Assembly: GCA_900765125.1 (NCBI GenBank)
Contig: CAAFQL010000202.1
Coordinates: forward strand, 1-8,454
Source: Oscillospiraceae bacterium
Lineage (GTDB): Bacteria; Bacillota; Clostridia; Oscillospirales; Ruminococcaceae
Direction of reading: 5' to 3'
Length of the DNA stretch: 8,454 nt
Both the position numbers and the translations under genes were made by a program. Below, one piece after another: positions 1 to 6,487 of this stretch. Every line of letters starts with the position of its first letter. Position 1 is the stretch's first letter. The notes under the pieces were generated by a model, which saw nothing but the letters and a program-made list of their open reading frames with translations, was not told the origin of the DNA and made no database searches.

Positions 1-1
1 A

Positions 2-1390
2 GAGTTTATCTGTGACGAAGAGATAAAGGATACCCTCCTCTATGCTGAAAAAAACAAAAATAACACCACCCTTATAAAAGAGATACTTCGGAAAGCCAAT
101 GAAGAAAAAGGACTTTCCCATAGAGAAGCGTCTGTTCTTCTTGCCTGCAATGATATATCAGTACAAAATGAAGTATTCACACTGGCAAAAAAGATAAAGG
201 ATCATTATTACGGTAAGCGTATCGTTATGTTTGCTCCGCTGTATCTGTCTAATTATTGTGTAAACGGCTGCGTTTACTGTCCATATCACAGGGGTAATAA
301 CGGAACTGTAAGAAGAAAGCTTACACAGGAAGAAATACGGCGTGAGGTGATCGCACTTGAAAACATAGGGCACAAGCGTCTCGCCATTGAAGCTGGTGAA
401 GACCCTGTAAATAATCCCATTGAGTATATTCTTGAATCCATAAATACAATATACAGTGTTCATCACAAGAATGGTGATATAAGACGTGTAAACGTAAATA
501 TTGCTGCAACTACCGTGGAAAATTATAGAAAGCTTCATAATGCAGGCATCGGTACATATATACTTTTTCAGGAAACATATCATAAGGAGAGCTATAAAAA
601 GCTTCACCCTACAGGACCTAAGTCTGATTATGCTTATCATACTGAAGCTATGGACAGAGCTATGGAAGGTGGTATTGATGACGTAGGTCTGGGTGTGCTT
701 TTTGGTTTGGAAAGGTATGCCTATGAGTTCACAGGACTTCTTATGCACGCAGAACACCTTGAAGCTGTGCATGGTGTGGGACCTCATACTATCAGCGTTC
801 CCAGAATAAGACCTGCTGAGGGTATTGATACTGATTCTTTCTGCAACGGAATAGATGATGATACCTTTGCTAAAATATGCGCACTTATAAGAATTTCAGT
901 TCCTTATACAGGAATGATAATCTCCACAAGAGAAAGTCAGGCAGTTAGAGAACGTGTGCTCAGCCTTGGAGTTTCTCAGATCAGCGGAGGCTCCAGAACT
1001 ACTGTCGGCGGATATGATTCTCAGGAGCTTGAGGACGATGGTTCAGAGCAGTTCGACATAAACGACAGACGAACCCTTGACGAAGTTGTAAAATGGCTTA
1101 TGGAACTTGGATTTATACCCAGTTTCTGTACTGCTTGCTATAGAGAAGGCAGAACCGGGGACAGATTTATGACCCTTTGTAAAAGCGGTCAGATAGGTAA
1201 TTGCTGTCATCCAAATGCTCTTATGACTCTTATGGAATATTTAGAAGATTATGCATCAGATGATACAAAGTCTATCGGTATTAAACTTATAGAAAATGAA
1301 CTTATAAATATACCGTCTGAAAGGATTCGGAAGCTTGCAGGAGAGCATATAGAAAAAATCAAAGCAGGCAGCAGAGATTTCAGGTTTTAA
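2..1390 (+). CDS. hydG: [FeFe] hydrogenase H-cluster maturase HydG (tyrosine lyase, radical SAM), 5'-truncated by window edge
   Basis: HydG is a cytoplasmic radical SAM enzyme. It cleaves tyrosine to p-cresol plus dehydroglycine and delivers CO and cyanide on iron for the H-cluster 2Fe subsite. The frame is open from base 2, so the start lies outside the window; 462 residues are visible against about 470 for the family, so only some ten residues are missing. Numbering from the first visible codon, the radical SAM CX3CX2C motif is C86, C90, C93, preceded by the HydG-like stretch FAPLYLSNYC. The second, C-terminal cluster motif CX2CX22C is C376, C379, C402 and is followed by HPNA, diagnostic of HydG as opposed to ThiH, which lacks this C-terminal cluster. 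The methionine at base 227 is internal: the upstream 75 codons match the HydG N-terminal helical region (LSHREASVLL). hydF follows after 15 bases, so the two are probably cotranscribed. Identification is firm. Confidence 0.96.
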   Translation, partial: EFICDEEIKDTLLYAEKNKNNTTLIKEILRKANEEKGLSHREASVLLACNDISVQNEVFTLAKKIKDHYYGKRIVMFAPLYLSNYCVNGCVYCPYHRGNNGTVRRKLTQEEIRREVIALENIGHKRLAIEAGEDPVNNPIEYILESINTIYSVHHKNGDIRRVNVNIAATTVENYRKLHNAGIGTYILFQETYHKESYKKLHPTGPKSDYAYHTEAMDRAMEGGIDDVGLGVLFGLERYAYEFTGLLMHAEHLEAVHGVGPHTISVPRIRPAEGIDTDSFCNGIDDDTFAKICALIRISVPYTGMIISTRESQAVRERVLSLGVSQISGGSRTTVGGYDSQELEDDGSEQFDINDRRTLDEVVKWLMELGFIPSFCTACYREGRTGDRFMTLCKSGQIGNCCHPNALMTLMEYLEDYASDDTKSIGIKLIENELINIPSERIRKLAGEHIEKIKAGSRDFRF

Positions 1391-1405
1391 AACGGAGGAA
1401 GAACA

Positions 1406-2608
1406 ATGAATACTACCCCATCTTCTGAAAGAATAAATATCGGCTTTTTCGGTGCAGTTAATTCAGGAAAATCCAGTCTTATGAATGCTGTAACATCTCA
1501 GAATGTGTCTATTGTATCAAATATAAAAGGTACTACCACAGATCCTGTTCGTAAAACTATGGAGATTTTGCCAATTGGTTCAGTAGAACTTTATGATACG
1601 GCTGGATTTGACGACAATTCTCCAGGCAGTGATCTGAGAATAAAAAAAACTTTGGAAATATTGAGGAAAACTGATCTTGCATTACTTGTAACAGGTAAAG
1701 CATCTTCTTTGAATGAAAGTGAAACAGAGATGGTACGGAAGTTTACCGAACATAATATTCCATATATAATAGTTCACAGTAAATCAGACCTTACAGATGA
1801 AAATATAATATATACTGCAAATGAAATATCCGTAAGTGCTAAAACGAGAGATGGTATAGAAGAACTGAAAAGGCTTATGTGCAGCGTATATTTAAGCAGT
1901 CTTAATGAAAATAAGCCCCGGTATAAAAGCGTTGCAGATGGACTTGCAGAAAGAGAAAGCGTTGTTATACTTGTTATGCCTATTGACGATTCTGCTCCTA
2001 AGGGCAGACTTATTCTACCGCAGGTACAGACATTGCGTTCACTCCTTGACTCATTTGCAATAACTGTTACAGTTCAGCCGTCTGAGCTTTGCTCTGTGCT
2101 TAAACTTCTCAAACGTCTGCCAGATCTTGTTATAACAGACAGTCAGGTATTTTCATTTGTAAAAGATATCGTACCTGAAAATGTACCGCTTACATCTTTC
2201 TCTATTTTGATGGCAAGGTATAAAGGAATACTTCCTGAGACTTTAAACGGAATAGAATCTCTCAAAAATCTTAAAGATGGTGATTGTGTACTCATTTCTG
2301 AGGGCTGCACTCATCACAGACAGTGCGGAGATATTGCAAGAGATAAGCTTCCTGTATGGATAGAAAGTTTTACAAGCAGAAAACTGTGCTTTGAGTTCAC
2401 ATCAGGCGGAACATTTCCTGCGGATATAAAAAAATATTCCCTTATAGTTCACTGCGGAGGCTGTATGCTCAGCAGCCGTGAATTGGAATACAGGCAGCTT
2501 TCAGCAAAAACCTTGGGCATACCTTTTACAAATTATGGTATACTAATTGCTGCTGTAAACGGTATCTTAGACAGAAGTGTAAAACATATAAAAAAGCATA
2601 AAATATAA
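1406..2608 (+). CDS. hydF: [FeFe] hydrogenase H-cluster maturation GTPase HydF
   Basis: HydF is a GTPase and scaffold. It receives the products of HydE and HydG, carries the 2Fe precursor and transfers it to apo-hydrogenase. At 400 residues it has the usual length and three-domain layout: GTPase (about 10-165), dimerisation domain (about 170-260, with the conserved SAPKGRLILPQVQ stretch), and metal-binding domain (about 265-390). GTPase motifs are G1 GAVNSGKSS (16-24), G2 within GTTTDP (42-47), G3 DTAG (64-67) and G5 SAK (144-146). G4 is SKSD (125-128) rather than the usual NKxD. The iron-sulfur ligands are present as CxHx45HCxxC: C301, H303, H349, C350, C353. Another cysteine, C307, lies four residues after H303. 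The start is supported by GGAGG at 1394-1398, seven bases before the ATG. No terminator is visible after it, so readthrough into the downstream hydrogenase gene is possible in addition to that gene's own promoter. Confidence 0.96.
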   Translation: MNTTPSSERINIGFFGAVNSGKSSLMNAVTSQNVSIVSNIKGTTTDPVRKTMEILPIGSVELYDTAGFDDNSPGSDLRIKKTLEILRKTDLALLVTGKASSLNESETEMVRKFTEHNIPYIIVHSKSDLTDENIIYTANEISVSAKTRDGIEELKRLMCSVYLSSLNENKPRYKSVADGLAERESVVILVMPIDDSAPKGRLILPQVQTLRSLLDSFAITVTVQPSELCSVLKLLKRLPDLVITDSQVFSFVKDIVPENVPLTSFSILMARYKGILPETLNGIESLKNLKDGDCVLISEGCTHHRQCGDIARDKLPVWIESFTSRKLCFEFTSGGTFPADIKKYSLIVHCGGCMLSSRELEYRQLSAKTLGIPFTNYGILIAAVNGILDRSVKHIKKHKI

Positions 2609-2625
2609 AAAGTTTGAAAAATCTA

Positions 2626-2680
2626 TTTACACATTCGTGCAGTTGTGATATAATATATATATAAATTTCCGTGCAGGAGG
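2626..2680 (+). promoter_or_regulatory. Extended -10 sigma-A-type promoter and ribosome binding site for the hydrogenase gene
   Basis: A -35 box TTTACA (2626-2631) lies exactly 17 bases before a perfect -10 box TATAAT (2649-2654). A TG dinucleotide at 2646-2647 makes this an extended -10 promoter. Transcription would start near 2661, giving a leader of about 26 bases. The leader ends in AGGAGG (2675-2680), six bases before the ATG at 2687. CGTGCAG occurs twice, at 2636-2642 and 2670-2676, on either side of the -10. This implies that the hydrogenase can be transcribed independently of the maturases. The boxes are read directly; activity is inferred. Confidence 0.8.
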
Positions 2681-2686
2681 ATACAT

Positions 2687-4135
2687 ATGGTAACAAATGA
2701 CGGTACTATTATTAAAATTAAGCATGAAATACTGAGTGAAGTGGCAAAGCTTGTATTTGAGGGACGATTTGAAGAGGAAAAGGATGAGCTTCCATACAGG
2801 CTTATGCCGGGTCCTCGTGCTAAATACCGATGCTGCGTATACAAGGAACGTGAGATAGTAAGGCAGAGAGTACGTCTGGCAGAAGGAAAGAATGCCGATG
2901 GCGCTGTAAACGACCTTGTCGTACAAGTTGTTCGTGCTGCCTGTGAAGAATGTCCAATTTCACGTTACGTTGTAACAGACAACTGTCAGAAGTGTATGGG
3001 TCATGCCTGTCAGCAGGTATGTAAATTCGGAGCTATAGATATAGGAAGAAATCGTGCGCATATTGATCCCGCAAAATGCAAGGAATGTGGAAAGTGTGCA
3101 CAGGCTTGTCCTTATAATGCAATCGCTGACCTTATAAGACCATGCAAAAGAAGCTGTCCCGTTAATGCGATAACTATGGACGAGTATGGCGTTTGTCAGA
3201 TCGATGAAACAAAATGCATTGAATGCGGTCATTGTATACACAGCTGTCCTTTCGGAGCACTTAGTTCAAAAGCTAACCTTGTCCAGGTATGCCGTGACAT
3301 TGTAGAAGGCAAACGTATTGTGGCAATGATAGCACCGTCATGGGAGGGTCAGTTCGGACCTGATATTACTGTTGCAAGTTGGAGAAAGGTTCTTAAAGAA
3401 GCCGGTTTTGATGATTTGGTCGAGGTTGCTCTCGGCGGTGATATGACTGCGTATTCTGAAGCTGCTGAATGGAGCGAGGCGTATAAGAAAGGTCAAAAGA
3501 AAACTACATCATGTTGTCCTGCATTTGTAAATATGATAGAAAAGCACTTCCCTGCTCTTAAAGAAGCAATGTCGGAAACAGTGTCACCTATGTGCGGTGT
3601 TTCAAGAATGCTGAAAGCTCTTGATCCGGAGGTTAAGACTGTTTTCATAGGCCCATGTATTGCTAAAAAGAGTGAAGTAAACAGTCATAGAATAGAAGGA
3701 AATGCAGATTATGCTCTTACGTTCGGAGAGATTCGTGCTATTATAAGAGCAAAGGGGCTGACGCTGAATCCTGTCCCAAATGAACAGCAGGACGGCAGCA
3801 TATTTGGTAAGCGTTTTGGCAATCAGGGCGGAGTAACTGAAGCTGTTTTAGAATGTATGAAAGAACAGGGCGTAGATGATAATGTGAATGTACACAAATG
3901 TGATGGTGCGGCTGAATGTAAAAAGGCACTTACTCTTCTGAAAATGGGCAGATTGCCTGCTGATTTTGTTGAGGGTATGGTTTGTGTAGGCGGATGTGTT
4001 GGAGGTCCGAGCCGTCACAGCGATCCTGTGAATATCCGCAAGGACAGAGAAAAGCTTCTTTCAGAGGCAGATGAAAGAAACGTTGAGGAAAACCTGAAAC
4101 GTACCGGTGCAATTGATATTGATATGAAGCGCTGA
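2687..4135 (+). CDS. Monomeric ferredoxin-domain [FeFe] hydrogenase, group B type
   Basis: Catalyses reversible 2H+ + 2e- to H2, probably taking electrons from reduced ferredoxin in the cytoplasm; no signal peptide or membrane segment is visible. The protein has 482 residues. Residues 1-85 form a cysteine-poor N-terminal region. A cysteine-rich electron-transfer region follows: C86, C89, C100, C103, C108, C112, then two ferredoxin CX2CX2CX3CP motifs (C131/C134/C137/C141 and C177/C180/C183/C187) separated by an insert with C153, C157 and C170. The H-cluster domain (about 205-450) carries L1 TSCCPAF (274-280), L2 GPCIAKKSE (322-330) and L3 EGMVCVGGC (429-437). Expected H-cluster ligands are C277, C324, C433 and C437, with C276 as proton-relay cysteine. 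Group A enzymes usually have TSCCPxW and MPCxxKxxE, so the L1 and L2 variants point to group B. The adjacent hydG and hydF make it a plausible maturation client. A ferredoxin-dependent role is inferred; no NADH or flavin subunit is encoded here. The ATG follows a strong ribosome binding site. Confidence 0.93.
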   Translation: MVTNDGTIIKIKHEILSEVAKLVFEGRFEEEKDELPYRLMPGPRAKYRCCVYKEREIVRQRVRLAEGKNADGAVNDLVVQVVRAACEECPISRYVVTDNCQKCMGHACQQVCKFGAIDIGRNRAHIDPAKCKECGKCAQACPYNAIADLIRPCKRSCPVNAITMDEYGVCQIDETKCIECGHCIHSCPFGALSSKANLVQVCRDIVEGKRIVAMIAPSWEGQFGPDITVASWRKVLKEAGFDDLVEVALGGDMTAYSEAAEWSEAYKKGQKKTTSCCPAFVNMIEKHFPALKEAMSETVSPMCGVSRMLKALDPEVKTVFIGPCIAKKSEVNSHRIEGNADYALTFGEIRAIIRAKGLTLNPVPNEQQDGSIFGKRFGNQGGVTEAVLECMKEQGVDDNVNVHKCDGAAECKKALTLLKMGRLPADFVEGMVCVGGCVGGPSRHSDPVNIRKDREKLLSEADERNVEENLKRTGAIDIDMKR

Positions 4136-4149
4136 ATATAGCTTAATAT

Positions 4150-4201
4150 AAAAAAGAAGAACCAATGTTTTCTAACAGAATTGCATAAGTTCTTCTTTTT
4201 T
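4150..4201. terminator. Bidirectional intrinsic terminator between convergent genes
   Basis: A perfect 13-bp stem pairs 4150-4162 (AAAAAAGAAGAAC) with 4189-4201 (GTTCTTCTTTTTT). The 26-base loop can fold further through CAAT (4163-4166) with ATTG (4180-4183). A T-rich tail follows on the plus strand. On the minus strand the A run of the left arm becomes a T run, so the same hairpin should end the hydrogenase transcript from the left and the parC transcript from the right. It lies 15 bases after the hydrogenase stop codon and 17 bases beyond the parC stop codon. The inner stem is GC-poor; strength is not known. Confidence 0.85.
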
Positions 4202-4217
4202 TATACTTTATTATAAA

Positions 4218-6455
4218 TTACAGAGACATCTGACCTACATCAGGCAGATCTTTTGCAATTCCACCGGCTGCCGGAATGTTTTTGGCACGATACTTTTTCA
4301 GTGAATCCGACTTAGCATCATCTACCACAAGCACTTCTGCTACCTTTTGCTTAGGTTTAAGATTCATTACTTGTACACCCTGTGTGTCACGTGTGGACTT
4401 CTGGGCAATAAGAGCGGTATTTACAAGCACTGCACGTCCTCCGTCTGAGCGAATTAAAACATCGCATTCATCTGGGAGTTCCAGCACTGCTGCAAGAGGT
4501 GATTTATCGCTGAATGCTTTGGAGAGTTTTCTGCGGTTGGTTTTTGTTTCATAGGTGTTTACAGCTACCTTGGCAGCTTTGCCGTTTTCAAATACAAACA
4601 AAAGTTGTCCGCTGTAATCATGGGTAACTATCATATGTGTGACATATTCTCCATCATCAAACTGGAGTTTGGCAGGTATATAATCACCCATTACACTTGC
4701 CTTACATACATCGAAATTGGAAAGCTTTGCTTTATACGCCTGCCTTAGATTTGTAAGGAAAATGATCTCTGCACGATTAGTTGTTTCGATATGACGGCAA
4801 ACTACATCGTTTTCTTTAAGCTTTTGTTCAGCATTCATTCTGAGCGATGCAGGTGTTATTTTCTTGAAATATCCGTCCTTTGTAAGGAAAATGTGCATCG
4901 GGTCGTTTGAAATATCTACGTCTGTATTTACATCAATTATTTCATCTGCATGGAAGAAGAGGGTACGTCTGGGCTGACCGTATTTTTTAGCAGTATCTTT
5001 AAGCTCTTTTGCGATAATACTGCGTATCTTTTTAGGACTATCAAGAGTCTCTTCCATGTCTGCAATTTCTGCTCTGAGACTATCGATCTCCTTGGTTCGA
5101 TTGAGAATACACTCACGGTTAAGGTGTCGCAGCTTTATTTCTGCTACATACTCAGCCTGAATTTCATCAATTCCAAATCCTGTCATCAGGTTTGGTACAA
5201 CATTTATCTCTTCTTCTGTTTCACGTACTATCCTGATAGCTTTGTCTATATCAATTAGTATCTTTTCAAGTCCTTCTAAAAGGTGCAGTTTTTCACGCTT
5301 CTTGTTAAGGTCAAAGAAAACTCTTCGTCTTACACATTCACATCTAAACGCTATCCATTCTTTAAGAATTTCTCTTACGCCCATAACCTTAGGCGTACCG
5401 CCGATAAGAATATTAAAGTTGCATGAATAGCTGTCCATAAGCGGTGTGAGCTTATAGAGCTTCTGCATTACCTTTTCAGGATCAGAACCTCGTTTAAGGT
5501 CAACTGCAATTTTTAAACCTCCCCTGTCGGTTTCATCACGTACATATGATATCTCCCGCAGCTTTCCGCTCTTTATATTTTCAATTATCTTATCTATAAT
5601 AGCTTCTACAGTTGTACTGTACGGTATTTCCGTTATTTCTATACATCCGCCCTGTTTGTCGTAATTCCACTTAGCACGAACCTTAAAGCTGCCTCTTCCT
5701 GTTTCTACGACCTTTCGAAGCTCCTCCTCATTCATAAGCAGAAAACCGCCGCCAGGGAAATCCGGACCTTTTAAAGTAGTGAGAATATCGTGGTCGGGAT
5801 TTTTCATAAGTGCAATGGTAGTTTCACATATTTCTGAAAGATTAAAAGGACATACTGCACTTGCCATTGATACAGCAATGCCAACATTTGCATTTACAAG
5901 TACAGATGGAAATGTTGCCGGAAAGAGTGTCGGTTCCATCATTGTATTATCATAGTTCGGCACGAAATCTACAGTTTCCTTGTCGATGTCACGGAAAAGT
6001 TCCTGACAAATTGGTTCAAGTTTTACCTCAGTATAACGGCTTGCTGCATATGCCATGTCACGGGAATAAGCCTTACCGAAATTGCCTTTTGAATCAACAT
6101 AAGGATGCAGGAGAGCTTCATTTCCCCTTGCGAGTCTTACCATTGTTTCATAAATAGCACTGTCGCCGTGAGGATTAAGACGCATGGTCTGTCCTACAAC
6201 ATTTGCCGATTTAGTACGTGCTCCGTTTAAAAGTCCCATCTTGTACATTGTATATAAAAGCTTTCTGTGAGACGGTTTAAAGCCGTCTATTTCAGGCAGC
6301 GCACGTGAAATAATAACGCTCATAGCATATGGCATATAGTTTTTTTCAAGAGTGTCAGTTATTTTTTCTTCGGCTACTATTCCCGCACCCTCTATATAGG
6401 CATTAGGAAGTGCTGTCACAGAATTTTTCTTTTCAGTCTGCTTTTTTTTCGCCAA
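4218..6455 (-). CDS. parC: Topoisomerase IV-type subunit A (ParC-like, GyrA/ParC family)
   Basis: DNA-cleaving subunit of a type IIA topoisomerase, which would act with a ParE/GyrB-type ATPase partner. At 745 residues it is shorter than typical GyrA (about 800-880). The breakage-reunion domain spans about 30-490. The catalytic tyrosine is Y141 in AASRYTE, after R140. The quinolone-resistance region reads NPHGDSAIYE (94-103), with S99 and E103 at the positions of E. coli GyrA S83 and D87. Other family landmarks are LPEIDGFKPSHRK (53-65), GPDFPGGG (230-237) and EIPYS (276-280). The rest, about 500-745, looks like a diverged beta-pinwheel C-terminal domain. I see no GyrA box (QRRGGKG-like), which favours topoisomerase IV over gyrase. 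The start is TTG: no ATG fits, and AGAGGAGA at 6463-6470 is well placed. The N-terminus is lysine-rich. It is the last gene of a tyrA-prmA-parC unit, without a parE neighbour in the window. The family is certain; the ParC name is likely. Confidence 0.88.
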   Translation of the reverse strand: MAKKKQTEKKNSVTALPNAYIEGAGIVAEEKITDTLEKNYMPYAMSVIISRALPEIDGFKPSHRKLLYTMYKMGLLNGARTKSANVVGQTMRLNPHGDSAIYETMVRLARGNEALLHPYVDSKGNFGKAYSRDMAYAASRYTEVKLEPICQELFRDIDKETVDFVPNYDNTMMEPTLFPATFPSVLVNANVGIAVSMASAVCPFNLSEICETTIALMKNPDHDILTTLKGPDFPGGGFLLMNEEELRKVVETGRGSFKVRAKWNYDKQGGCIEITEIPYSTTVEAIIDKIIENIKSGKLREISYVRDETDRGGLKIAVDLKRGSDPEKVMQKLYKLTPLMDSYSCNFNILIGGTPKVMGVREILKEWIAFRCECVRRRVFFDLNKKREKLHLLEGLEKILIDIDKAIRIVRETEEEINVVPNLMTGFGIDEIQAEYVAEIKLRHLNRECILNRTKEIDSLRAEIADMEETLDSPKKIRSIIAKELKDTAKKYGQPRRTLFFHADEIIDVNTDVDISNDPMHIFLTKDGYFKKITPASLRMNAEQKLKENDVVCRHIETTNRAEIIFLTNLRQAYKAKLSNFDVCKASVMGDYIPAKLQFDDGEYVTHMIVTHDYSGQLLFVFENGKAAKVAVNTYETKTNRRKLSKAFSDKSPLAAVLELPDECDVLIRSDGGRAVLVNTALIAQKSTRDTQGVQVMNLKPKQKVAEVLVVDDAKSDSLKKYRAKNIPAAGGIAKDLPDVGQMSL

Positions 6456-6462
6456 CTTAAAA

Positions 6463-6470
6463 TCTCCTCT
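6463..6470 (-). promoter_or_regulatory. Ribosome binding site fixing the TTG start of parC
   Basis: On the minus strand AGAGGAGA lies seven bases before TTG at 6455. No in-frame ATG lies nearby upstream or within the first 40 codons, and the lysine-rich start MAKKK is typical of a translation initiation region. This site therefore decides the start and shows that a non-ATG codon is used. Confidence 0.8.
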
Positions 6471-6487
6471 CTATATATCTATCTACA

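Noticed and set aside
158..787. A 209-codon open frame antisense to hydG
   Set aside because: It lies wholly opposite a confidently identified gene, its translation is rich in Cys, Ile, Tyr and Ser without domain motifs, and no convincing ribosome binding site was noted. It is a shadow of hydG codon use.
227..1390. hydG starting at the methionine at 227
   Set aside because: The frame remains open to base 2 and the upstream translation matches the HydG N-terminal region, so this methionine is internal.
2643..2666. Rex (NADH-sensing repressor) operator at the hydrogenase promoter
   Set aside because: TTGTGA resembles one Rex half-site, but no matching TCACAA or TTAACAA half follows at the required spacing.
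4950..5258. A 102-codon plus-strand frame inside parC
   Set aside because: It is antisense to a conserved topoisomerase coding region, hydrophobic and low in complexity, with no initiation signal.
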